From Capitulum mitella (taxonomy: Eukaryota; Arthropoda; Thecostraca; Pollicipedomorpha; Pollicipedidae), in NCBI GenBank assembly GCA_030062745.1, contig CP099849.1, forward strand, positions 20,010,144-20,074,143: DNA of 64,000 nt, in the 5' to 3' direction. The stretch's first letter is position 1. Each line of letters starts with the position of its first letter. The notes beneath the pieces are model-generated. The model saw nothing but the letters and a program-made list of their open reading frames with translations, ran no database searches and was not told the origin of the DNA. Shown here piece after piece: positions 1-10,854 of this stretch. A program made the position numbers and the translations under genes.

Positions 1-2469
1 TCCGCCGCAAGAATGATCGATTCTACAGGTATACACGGTTGCTAAAGCCGAAGTATAGACGTGCCCATTGGTACACCATGTCTTTGCAAGTAAAATTCAG
101 TCTTTGTGAGAGATTCAAAAAAGTTAAACAACTGGCCTCAACGTCAGCGCTTGTTGGAAGCATTCTCTCAGTCTTGGAATTTAGTTTCGGGTTGGAACCG
201 ACAGATATGATGTCAGTTGTTCAATTAAAACTGATGCTGCAGACATGATGCCAGGTTCCTGATGTGCTCCATATGCATTGCTGACATGCCTATAAGTCTG
301 ATGTGCCCTATAGGTACTGTTGAAATGCCAGTATGTCTGATGTTGCATTTCAGCATGTAGGTATGCGCCATACGGCCAGTAACGGTGGAACCTCTGTGGA
401 GATGGGATGGCAAACGTGATTTTTATCTCGTTTCTTTCCATGCAGCTCAGTAGCGTTAATGTTAAATTTTGCCCAAAGTTGGGGGGCAGCTGCCCCTGCC
501 CTCCGGTTCCAACACCCTGCATTAAGACCACTGTTCCCGATCTGGGAGAAGCACGAGTCACTGCAGTTTTTAAAGTGCAGTCCCTATGGGTATGCGAGTA
601 CCGATTGATTTTCTGTTTTTGTAAAAGATTGACAGAGTTATTGTTACTAACTGTCGCATCTTACCATGTGTTTCTCTTCCTTGTACCATTAATGATTACA
701 AGAAATATCCGACTTTGCCTTTTTTGTGCAATATTAAGGACATGTGTTGTAATCAGAAATATTTTTATTCGCGCTTGTCGCGCCTTAAACGCGTAAGCTT
801 TCTCGCCGCCACCCAGTGCCTGTTGTTACTCCCCTCTGCAGTATAGAATGACTAGCCATGTTATACACAGTCAATGTGTGAACTACATACGCCTTTAAAA
901 AGCTTTGGTGTGCATATGTTTCACAACCGTATTGTTCTCATGCTTCTTCTCTTACCTCAGAGGAGTATTTTCCATTCTTTTTGAACTTGTACTTTTATGT
1001 GGATACTGTACGCTACTTTTTTGCCTGATGACCATGTCTATTGTATCTATATTGCGTTTCGCTCGCAACTGGATTTTTACGTATTTGTAATCATACAATA
1101 CGTGTGCAAATTTGCGATTTAAAACAGACTCGCTGTTGATCTCAAGTGAACTCCGTCATGGAAATTGATTTGAGGAGCTAATATGCTTTCATGATACATT
1201 TAGTTCCAGGTCGCATGGCAATCAGGAGCCATGATGTCACCATGAATCTTTACGTGTGTGTTGGAGGGGGAATGCACACTGGCGGAACCAAGCCTGACCT
1301 ATCCCTAATCTTATTTCTCTATCTTATGGGCCACTTAGTCTCACGTCACAATGTCATGTCAATCAATGTCAGATGCCATGGATGAATCTGCCAATCTGTT
1401 TCGTTTTAATTACTAGATAAGCAAACAGACAAGAACTAAAAAGGAGAGGCGGTACTAAAGAAATTTTGTTCCCCGCTCCTAAGTGAGGATAAGCACATAC
1501 GTGGGATACAAGGACTTCGCCCCATGTTTCCCACGTGGCGGAGCCCATGACTGGGAGCGTGATTCCGGATCCGGTGGTGTATCCACGAAACCTGAAGCCT
1601 CCTTGCCAGCATGGTACCGTGTCAAAGCCACCGATCTATAAGCATGGTGAAACACGGAAAGGTAATGTATCGGAACGCCCCGTCTTCACCGTTGTCTTAA
1701 ACAGCAATCCTTGATAACCCAGTCGTTGACCGTAGACAAATGTTTCCGGCCAGGGCTCCGATGGTTCCTACCTCCTGCCACGATGTTGTTTCTAGTTCGG
1801 CGTTATTGACAGCGTTAAAAATTATACCGTCACAAACACGCGTTTTGAACTCAACCCAGTTGTGGCTGGTGGTCTAAGAAATCGATTTAAGATACGCAAT
1901 GTTTGGAAACTCTGCGTCTTTTAGGAGTTTCAACAAGATTTCTTGCAAATTTATTCTGTTTCTTACATGTATGTGACCTATTGACAGCCATCGCTTGAAG
2001 ATACGAGCAGGCACAGGCAAATAAACGTTAGAAGGAGATTACATTTTGAGCTAACACTGACAGGTTAAGTCAGAATACACCGTTAGACTGGTTCTTATGA
2101 TTTTAGGTGTCTGCCACAACAGCGATTCCTGAAAGTGTGATTGGCGATTACTTCTGGACCAGCCAAATTGATTAAAAAAAAGCCGGGGCCGAGCATTCGC
2201 GTGGCCACGCAGCCATGCAGAACCCACTGTTCTCCAGTTACGTCAGTCGGTTCAGCAGTTACGCGAGGCGATGTGAGACACTCGTTGACTCTCGTCACAG
2301 CAATGATGGCCCATCAACTCCTGGGAGGGTTCTGCGGCCTGCAGAGGACGCGAAGCCGCAGGCTTGCTGGTGGGTCAGCCCTGACCGGCCCTGCCGGCGG
2401 CTCGCCTCCCCCCCCCCATTTCCAGGCCCTGCTGGTGGGTTTCGAATAGGGCTGAGGGTTCGGAATTGC
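1..2469. other. Intergenic, no gene recognised
   Basis: AT-rich DNA with short open frames only. At about 240-410 there are loosely repeated phrases (tctgatgtgccctataggta, tctgatgttgc). From about 2330 the sequence turns GC-rich (ctgctggtgggt appears twice, around a run of Cs at 2409). Confidence 0.6.
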
Positions 2470-2620
2470 AGGATTTGAATAGATTCGAATTTTGTGAATT
2501 TTCGAATCCGGAAAACTGAAAATCGAATGTGAACCTTGAAAATCAGGATTCGAAACGTAAAAACGACAGTCGAATCCTGAAAATCAGCATTCGGATCTGC
2601 AAACAAATGCATTGAAATGT
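2470..2620 (+). repeat. TTCGAA-rich simple repeat region
   Basis: Dense degenerate copies of gattcgaa, aatcgaat, attttcgaatcc. A related block, with gaatccgaatccgaatacga and tattcggatctactcgaatc, lies at 3060-3190. Confidence 0.7.
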
Positions 2621-3059
2621 GCCCTAGGCTCAAATTTTCTTCAAATAAACTAAATGTCACACATATACGTCGGTACCGCACCGGACTGAGGCGCCCATCC
2701 TTCGTTTTATTACATTGTATTAATTATTGCCGGACCCAGCTGCTGTGGTTACAGATTTTACACCGCCACCACCATGCAAAGATTTCATACGCGGCACGAT
2801 CATAAGCTTGTTGATGGGTCAGATATATACTATATGCACAGACAAGTATTTAATGGGAAGGTCGCTGTACCATACCCACCCTGTCGTATGCTTTCCCCAT
2901 TCCTGATCAAAAACCAAAACTTCGGCACTAACACAGACTGGTATTTGGCCGAGTTAGAAATGCGCCACTGCAAATGACAGAAGCGTTCAGAACAGTCAGC
3001 CAGAAACCAATGAAATCGGATGAAATGTGGGAACTACACGACGTTAAAAATCGCGACAT

Positions 3060-3190
3060 TTGATGCAAAGATTCGAGTCTATTCGGATCTACTCGAATCC
3101 CGAATCCGAATCCGAATACGAATCCAGTCACCCTGGCATTCGAGTCCCAAAATGCATGCGAATCTTCAGGTTTAGTCTCGAATCTCAGAC
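3060..3190 (+). repeat. ATTCGAATCC-type simple repeat region
   Basis: Degenerate gaatc/gattcg units, related to the block at 2470-2620. No coding potential is seen. Confidence 0.7.
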
Positions 3191-3410
3191 CCTTCCAGCT
3201 TGCATGCCAACCTGCAGCCTCATGACAGTCGTGTATGCTCTCAGCCTGTCTCAGGCGCTGCGTTCTTGTGCAGCCCAGCCGATCCGACGAGCTTGTTTCC
3301 ATGGCCTGGCAGTTTGTTCTCCATCAAGCCCTGCTGGCAGATCTACTCTCCGGACAGGCTGTGGTGACGAAATGGCCTCCACATGGGCCTGCTGTAGACA
3401 AGCCTTCTGA

Positions 3411-3555
3411 TCGGGCCTGCAGCAAATCAGTCCGAGGTCAAGCACTGTAGCAGGTCCCCTCAGCAGGTCAGCGTTCCGTCAGTTCCTGCGGCAGGTCAGT
3501 TACCGGTCAGGCCTTGCAGCAGGTCAGCTTCCCGCAGCAGGTCAGCTCCCTCCCA
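3411..3555 (+). repeat. Degenerate GCAGGTCAG minisatellite
   Basis: About eight irregularly spaced copies of gcaggtcag or related (gtagcaggtcccctcagcag, cttgcagcaggtcagcttcc). It resembles the AGGTCA array in APRT intron 3, but no neighbouring exon was recognised. Confidence 0.75.
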
Positions 3556-4300
3556 GACCAACCGGCCGGAGAATCACAACTCCGCCGTCGACTGGGCCGA
3601 GTTTTCCCCATTAATGTACGTAACTGGTGGCCGTTTGGCCGTGCTAATTCGCCCCCGGCGGCCGGGCGCCGGCGCCGCGTCCGTCTCGGGGCGTCATTAG
3701 TGCCGCTGGCTGGCCGGGCCGCGCCGCCGTCGCCGCGCGCCGCTCGTCAAACTCAAGTAATTAAGTTTGCACTGCAGACGGAGCCAATGGAGACCAGCTC
3801 GGATAGCAGTCCGCCGCCTATTGTCGGCGCCCAGCGTATAGCGAATAAAAATATAATTTACGACCGCATAATGCGCTTTTATGACCTCAATTTTAGCGTG
3901 AATATATTTCACCAGAACGACATTCAATTATTTTGAGTTTCACCGTAGCAAATATGTAATTACAAGTTGCCCTGTTAAGTCTGAAATAAACAGTTTACGA
4001 TGGAAGTGGCACACAATGCTCCCTGGATATAATAATGCTGGAAAAGTTGTCCGGCTATATCTGACATGCAATAGTCGTCCGTTGCACGGAATGGCCGCTC
4101 GATGCAATGAAAGATGGCAGTCTTCAGCGTGGGCGAGTCGCCGTTGCGGCAGTTCTGGCGCGCTGCGGGCTGGACGCCGCCGGCGTCAGGGCGTCAACGA
4201 CCGCCGCACGACACGACGACCGGCGTTCTCGGAAAGCCGCCATGTTTTTCTGCTCGCTGCAGTCAGCTGAGCGTAATAGCTGCGCGACATGATGGGGTTC
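3556..4300. other. CpG-rich patches, no gene recognised
   Basis: Two CpG-dense stretches (about 3600-3760 and 4105-4260) with an AT-rich piece between them that has homeodomain-type motifs (caagtaattaag, ataaaaatataattta, ttttatgacctcaatttt). This could be a promoter or enhancer of an unseen gene; no splice-consistent coding exon was found. Confidence 0.4.
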
Positions 4301-4836
4301 TAATGAGATTGCCGCCGCACCAGCAGGGAAAATTCACGTGATTTACAGTGGCGTTCTGTGTGCGCAAACTTGGGGTTTCACAACACCGAAGAAAGAGGTG
4401 AAATGGGCCCGATGAACACGGCGCAATATCCTCAGTGTGACCAGCTACATTAAAAGTTGACAGTAATGTCGCCCGCTCACACACCAAAGGGGATCGGCTG
4501 CACATGACACCTGTCAAAAGCACATAACGTAACAATTGTTCACTCTCCAAAGCGTTCATATTTTCATTGGGTGTTTCATGACAAAGCGACAGCCTAAGGG
4601 ATACAATGACATTTGCCAGTCAAATTTATCATAACTCCATCGGTGTGCTTTTTCACGGTTTAAGTTCCACCAGCGGTGTCGATTTCTGTAAATGATTGGG
4701 GGGACCGAGCCGAGGGCCAGACAACCTAGCCTCCTTCCAAATTTGCATTTCTCAACGGATTTGGCCCGTTTTATTTTGACCAAAGGAAATTTATGAGCTT
4801 TGTTACTAGCCATCACACAAAAAATGCATGTATCCC

Positions 4837-4875
4837 TATATCTATATCTATCTATCTATCTATATATATGTATAC
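4837..4875 (+). repeat. (TATC)n/(TA)n microsatellite
   Basis: Short run of tatctatctatc followed by tatatatatg, inside an otherwise plain AT-rich intergenic stretch. Confidence 0.85.
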
Positions 4876-5863
4876 AGATATAAAGAAAAGATGTATAGAA
4901 GATGGAAGACAGATAGATAGATTGCTTTAGACGTTATTGTTTATTTTCTGCCTATCTCCTATCTACTACGGCCGTTCTTCTAGTTTTTATTACTCATTTC
5001 CCTTTAAAACGGCAGAAAGTATTTGGGATCCAAACCAACATTGAGGGGGAGGGCAAAGCAGCAATGAGTGGGCCAGAACCCTCTCTGAAGAATACAAACC
5101 GACACCCCTAAGTTCCATTACAGTAGTCATTCTCGATGCGTTATTTTGCGAATATGGATGAAGCAGGCTATGACTTGATGGTCATCGACCCACCAACTTT
5201 GGGATTTTGACACGAGCCCAATGTTGAAACATGAAGGAAAACTAACCCAAAACTTCCCACCAACTTTAAGCACGTTTGTATGCCCGCCTCAAGAACGCAC
5301 GGCCCAAGAACGCCTTTTTTGTTCATCTTAATGACGATTTTCTGAAAGCTTAACATCAGACGTTGTATTGAATGGGACATATGAATTCAAAGGTAAAGAA
5401 ACGTTTTTTTCAGCGAGGAAAATGCTTGCTGGTTATCAGTATCCATGAATGGAGGTTGCAAACAGCCGCTTTGGCAGAAAAAAACAAGATAGACAGAAAA
5501 AATGATCACTTCATACAAATCATGGAACAAAAAAAGAAAGAAGTAATTTACAAACGATAGCTAACGAGTCAGTCTTGACCTCCGACCGCATTGTGCCGTG
5601 AAGTCTCAAGGAAAGATTTTGCACTGTTGAACCATTTCCCGTCCCTGTGCCTGTGGTCGTCGGGTGTTTTAAGCTCGGCCCAGTCTTGACCTTCTAGGCT
5701 TCTACCACGTCCATATGTGCCGTTTTCTGCGATCAGCTGGAGAATCTTCTCGCACTGCGCTGAATGCATCACGTTTTCTTCCAAATGGACCTTAGAAGTT
5801 CTTACTGCTGATGCTAACAGAGCACATTTTGGTAGAGAGGTGAGCTGTTCGAATTCGCTCATA

Positions 5864-5891
5864 ATGCGTACGTATACGCATACGTATGCGT
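5864..5891. other. 28-bp alternating purine-pyrimidine tract with palindromes
   Basis: Strict R-Y alternation from atgcgtacgtatacgcatac through gtatgcgt, including the perfect 16-bp palindrome acgcatacgtatgcgt. Such tracts can adopt Z-DNA or cruciform structure; no function is implied. Confidence 0.7.
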
Positions 5892-7828
5892 TCGTAATGC
5901 GTACGCACAAAAACATTCCGCCTTTCGCCTTCCTTGCAAGGTCCAGTAATTTTAAGGCAAGAACTCTTCGTCTTTGCTATGGGCTTTCCAGAACGGAAAA
6001 GAGAATATGTTCCCTCCTTCTTCGGGGCATCGATAGAAACGTCATAAAACTTGAATACACTCAACCATCGGCCTATGGAAGCCATATCTTGATCAATGTA
6101 TTTTGCAGCACGTAACTTTAACTTGCGAAAAACTGATTGCTTTAATTCAGATCCTGGGAAAGGGGTTCATTCATGCCTGAAAATCACAAAATCGAGCTGC
6201 CGTAAAGGGAAATAAATGAAAACGATAAGAGGTTTGCGGGACGATAAAATCGAACGTATCGAATGAATAAGCCTGGATTTGGCGTGAAATTGCAGCGAAT
6301 CTAGACATGGAATTGGACCACGCCGTACTTCCCATAGCCTCTTATTTCAAGATCCCTTCCTGGCCAGAGATCTCGAGGCTCAGTTCAAGATCGGTCAGCG
6401 ATCTGTCGTACCCCTTCACCACCGTCCGCGGGGCACAGAGGTGGGGCGCGGCGGCGGCTCGGTTTACGAGCGGGGCTCGCGTGCCGGCCAGAGGTGCCGC
6501 CGTACGGAATAACAGGCGCCACATCCGGCATGGGCCGCCGCTTTGTCCCAGTAATAGCAGCGACCGCCGGCGCCCCGCCCCCCGGCCGAGGCCCCGCCCC
6601 CGCCCGCCGGCCGGCGCCGCGGCGGCGGCGGCGGTGGCGGCAGCGGCGGCGGCACAGCCGAGAGGGTCTGGCGTTACCTCGCCAGCACGGGCTGTTAGGG
6701 CAAGCCGTGATGCCCTGCCGTAAGGCGGAAGCGGTTTGACGTAGTCGTCAACGTCGGGTGCAAAGATTCGGAGATGATTCGAGACTTGAGAAACCCCTCC
6801 ACGAGCAGGGACCGCGCGATGTCATCCTGTGCAGCGCAGTAACTTAACGTTACAAGTCAGGAATACTAGCACACTACACGGCAGTCGAGCGACGTGCGGA
6901 CAGTGTTGCAGACGTGCAGACGTGCAGACACAAACGTGCCTAACCGCCACCGCCAGTGGCAAGAGCGTGCAAAAACGCATACGTTTCGGCTCAGACCTCA
7001 AACAATCGCGGGGTACCCTGCCACCTTGGCCTCGTATCGACTAGTCGTTCTCAGTCGAAGTTTATGCATACGCACGACAGTCATAATCGCACGGATCAAT
7101 GGCGGTGCCGGACCCATGTGACAGTTCAGAGGCCCAGAACAAAAATACACGAATTATCACGAGACCAGACCGTGGAGGGGAAGCCAGTCCGTGCGCGCGG
7201 ACACTGTGGTGGAATGTCAGGCCTATTCAGCCGTTACAGTCAGCTTCGTTGCGGTGCGGGACCGCGCTTCAGTTTGGCTCAGCCGCCATTCAGGTGCCAG
7301 CACATGTCCGTGCTCGGCCCACAGTCACGCACTTACTTTCACCGTGCTAATTGTTTTCTGTATCATACTATTCGTATGCTGTCTTGTTCTTGGTCTGCCT
7401 TTATGGTACATCTCTGGTTAACAGAGCTACTTCAGACCGAGTTGCGAGAAAGCAGGCATACGCAGCCATACAGTCGATACAAAACAGAGTTCGGAATGTT
7501 TGCTTGCTTGCATGAATGCAATTCACAGATAACTCTTCCATTACATTTCCTTGGCCAACCCTCGCAGGGAAATATCTCTTGCTGTATGTTGTTTGTCTGA
7601 ATGTAATTCACAAATAACTCTTGGATTGTGCTTCCTGATCAACAGTCGAAGTGAGGTGTCTCAGGCCCATTCACTGCTTAGGCTAATTTCCCCCGACATT
7701 ATTTGACTTCTGTTTTGGTAGGCGAGGCGTGAAACAGACGTCGTGAGGAATTTGTCGATGGTTTCATTATGTACAACTGCTCACCAACTGGAATCGATGA
7801 GCTTCTTATAACTAATGTTTGCTATGAA

Positions 7829-7869
<41 letters not shown>
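7829..7869 (+). repeat. (TA)n microsatellite
   Basis: Uninterrupted TA dinucleotides just before the left PLE-flanking repeat. Similar tracts lie at 8116-8167, 8949-8965, 10378-10407 and 10797-10852, so the PLE complex is studded with TA runs. Confidence 0.95.
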
Positions 7870-7872
<3 letters not shown>

Positions 7873-7945
7873 ACCGATATATATGGAGAGAAATATATAG
7901 ATATACATACAAGTTTCGTTAAAAACAACAGCGTTTTCAACAAAA

Positions 7946-8112
7946 ACGTTTCTTAATTATAATGGCCCTAGGCAGCAGTCTAAACGAGCACATCAAATAA
8001 AGCAAAAAATACAATGCAAAAACTTGAATGCGCCTAAAAAAGGTAATTAACGCCGAATACGCTGTTGTTTTTTTTAGGAAACCTGCATGTCCAACAACCT
8101 GCTGCCTAAGTC

Positions 8113-8168
<56 letters not shown>
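7946..8168 (+). repeat. Left direct repeat flanking the Penelope-like complex
   Basis: It matches 10626-10852 in the same orientation (shared landmarks: tcttaattata, ctaggca, aaatacaatgc, aatacgctgttgttttt, gcctaagtc) and, like it, ends in a long (TA)n tract. It is probably a pseudo-LTR of the PLE; the similarity is by eye. Confidence 0.7.
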
Positions 8169-8169
<1 letters not shown>

Positions 8170-8171
<2 letters not shown>

Positions 8172-8882
8172 ATATGGGACTTTGGTAGTAGAAATCTAGT
8201 TTCAAGTGAATCGATGGTTGCGTTGTCTGACAGTTATGTGTGATGATGTTTTGCAGTGCTCGTTCGTCTGCTCTGTAGTTATGTGTGATGATGTTTTGCA
8301 GTGATCGTTCGTCTGCTCTGTATCCTGGTGACACGCTGTTTTTGTAGCACAGGTGATGGGAAGTGGCGTCTTGTGCGGGCTGTTTGGTAGGCTTTAGATG
8401 TTCGGTGATGACCTTTTGTATGTCGATGGAAGCTATGGTATAGCTGTTCGTGAGCGTTTGCTTTATCCTACGCTGTTCCTGGTGGACAAGGGGCCACGTG
8501 CTACAATGTTTTAAGGGTCCATTTACATAATGCCCTGATGACCCTGGTTTTATAGCGATTAGGGCATTTACTTGCCCCGTTCATGCACTTATCAGCGTTG
8601 GTTGGTTTCTGGTTTACGCTAGGTGATGTAGTCCGTATGTCGTGCGTTGATGTTGACGTCGAGGAAGCTGATGTTGTTCTTTACGCTCTCCTCGGCGGTA
8701 AATTGGAGTCCCGGTGTTTTTTCGTGGCGTGATTTCAGCTTGTTGAGTGCAGTCGTGTTTGTCACTTCGACCAGCATGTCGTCAATGTACCGCACGTGCG
8801 TATGGGGTCGGAAGTCTGTCATGTCCAGGACTTCATTCTCGATGGCTGTCATGAAGGCTTGTGCGGAATTCTGATGGAAGAT
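8170..8882 (-). pseudogene. Penelope-like element, 5'-truncated RT fragment (minus strand)
   Basis: Minus-strand reading gives AFMTAIENEVLDMTDFRPHT, then the RT catalytic core RYIDDMLVEV, TALNKLKS and NNISFLDVNI, which are typical of PLE reverse transcriptases. The frame breaks after DYIT. Further 3' it reads YRADERALQNIITHNCQTTQ, which matches the linker before the endonuclease in the plus-strand copy, but the endonuclease itself is missing. The YIDD active site is intact. Confidence 0.8.
8239..8328 (+). repeat. 45-bp tandem duplication inside the minus-strand PLE fragment
   Basis: Two near-identical copies of a unit containing gtgtgatgatgttttgcagt and tcgttcgtctgctctgt lie head to tail. 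They translate (minus) to YRADERSLQNIITHN followed by YRADERALQNIITHN. Confidence 0.8.
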
Positions 8883-9028
8883 TGTGATGTTACTTCTTTA
8901 TGATAATTCCATGATTATTTGCATCTTAATGCAATTATTATTTGCCAGTTATATATATATATATGTGTGTGTGTATATATTATCGATATCGATATTATTA
9001 ATCGACATGACAACCAAAACTTGCATCA

Positions 9029-10268
9029 CTCGACGTTGGCAATCTTTTCACCAGCGTGCCGATCGATCGCACAATCACCATTCTAAGCCGCTTCGCCTAC
9101 CACCACGAGTCAATGGCAGCACCAGAAATACCTGAGCACATCCTACGTGCCATGCTAAAATTATGCACGACCAAAGAGCCATTCACATGCTCCCCAAGGG
9201 AAACTCTGCCACCGAACCGACGGTATCGCAATGCGATCACCTCTGGGTGTTCTGTTTGCACAGACCTTCACGATCGCAATCGAGAACGAAGTCCTGGACG
9301 TGACAGACGTCCGGTCTCACATGTACGTGTGGTATACTGACGACATCCTGGTCGACGTCACAGACACCACTGCACTCAACAAACTGAAATCACACCTCGA
9401 AGAAACATCAAGGCTTCAATTCGCTGCTGAGGAGAACGTCAAGAACAACATCAGCTTTCCCGACGTCAGCATCAAGGCACGAGATACGGACTACATCAGC
9501 AGCGTAAACCAGAAACCAACCAACGCCGAGAAGTGCATGAACGGGGCAAGTGAGTGCCCTAAATGCTATAAAAGCCGGTTGCATCAGAACATATGTAAAT
9601 TGAGTCTTAAAACACTAGAGCACGTAGCCCCTCGTCCACCTCGTCCCGTACCATCACACAGACAGCGTAGGATAAGGCAAACTCACGAACAACAGGTACA
9701 CCAAAGCATCCATTGACAAACACGTACAGGAGGCCACCACCGAACACCTAAAACCCACCAAACAGTCCGAACAAGATACGACAACCTATCATCTATACTA
9801 CAAAAACACCATGACAACAAGATACAAAGTAGATAAACAAGCACTGCAGAGCATCATCAGACATAACTGTCGGGCAACAGAACCGTCGAATCGCTTGAAA
9901 CTAAATATCTGTTACCAAAGTTCCACCATATCATCACTGATCACCAAGAACAACACTGCTCACAACCCAGGAACACTGAAACAGACAAACGCCGTCTGCC
10001 ATTACAAATGCACGATAGGAAACTGTGCAGTCCTACCCAATTATGCTCACATTGGCTTCATAACCACAACATTCAGCAGACGACTCACTATGCATGCACA
10101 GAACAGCGTCCCACTCACACACATCAAGAAACACCACGACACACCACTAACCAGGAAAACACTAGCAGACAACACAAAGATCCTGGCTGAGACACAAAAC
10201 AAGCGGTTCCTCAACGCCCTGGGGCGATCTACATCAGAGAATATGACCCCATTATCAATAAGCAGATA
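9029..10268 (+). pseudogene. Penelope-like element, 5'-truncated RT plus GIY-YIG endonuclease (plus strand)
   Basis: It starts inside the RT at DVGNLFTSVPIDRTI. It shifts frame between about 9186 and 9225, then reads TDGIAMRSPLGVLFA and the active-site region WYTDDILVDV (Tyr-Ile replaced by Tyr-Thr before DD), LNKLKSHLEE and NNISFPDVSI. A stop at 9716 interrupts it. The 3' part (about 9811-10268) has a GIY-YIG-type endonuclease: CTIGNCAVLPNYAHIGF, TTTFSRRLTMHAQNSVPLTH. Frameshift and stop make it non-functional. Confidence 0.85.
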
Positions 10269-10368
10269 AACGTAAACGGCACACTGTCTTTGTATAGGTC
10301 TGCCGCCAGGCTGTAGCATATATAGGCGGTGGTAACCAGAACCCGTGAGCAACGAGAGTAAAATGTGT

Positions 10369-10409
<41 letters not shown>

Positions 10410-10625
10410 ATGTATGTGTGTGCGTGTGTAAATGTGTGTGCATTTACGGAAAAGGGTACCCAGGAGAGCGTTCAAATAGGAAAAATGTGTTGTACACATA
10501 GCGCGGGACGGCATACTGAATAATGTTAGAAAAACTTGGACACGATTTCTTATTTCTTGAAAATGCGATAAGACGAAACGTCGACATGAATATGAATATA
10601 GAAATAGAATGAAATACATAACTGT

Positions 10626-10801
10626 ACGGTTCTTAATTATAACGACGCTAGGCACCGTCCTAAACGAATACACCAATAAAGCGAAGAATACAATGCGAAA
10701 ACTTGACCGCACCCAGAAAAAAGATAACCAGTGCCAAATACGCTGTTGTTTTTAACGAATGATATTTATCCATCAGTCTGACGCCTAAGTCATGCATATA
10801 A

Positions 10802-10852
<51 letters not shown>
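10626..10852 (+). repeat. Right direct repeat flanking the Penelope-like complex
   Basis: Second copy of the repeat at 7946-8168, ending in (TA)n from about 10797. The direct orientation of the two copies around inverted coding fragments fits the pseudo-LTR arrangements known for Penelope-like elements. Confidence 0.7.

Positions 10853-10854
<2 letters not shown>

Larger units (their letters stand above)
4300..7828. other. Intergenic, no gene recognised
   Basis: Mostly AT-rich. A CpG-rich island at about 6420-6730 contains GCC-repeat-like sequence (gcggcggcggcggtggcggc). Open frames here (for example 5569-5916 minus and 6956-7600 plus) have no recognisable domain. Confidence 0.5.

Noticed and set aside
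5569-5916. 115-codon frame on the minus strand
   Set aside because: Its N-terminus is just the translated alternating palindrome and the rest matches no family I know; probably chance.
6956-7600. Open frame of about 214 codons on the plus strand
   Set aside because: It begins at a GTG, has no recognisable domain, overlaps other frames, and shows no splice signals or codon bias like the confirmed genes.
7946-8168. Hammerhead ribozyme, known in some Penelope-like elements
   Set aside because: I looked for the CTGANGA and GAAA core blocks with pairing stems in both flanking repeats and did not find them.
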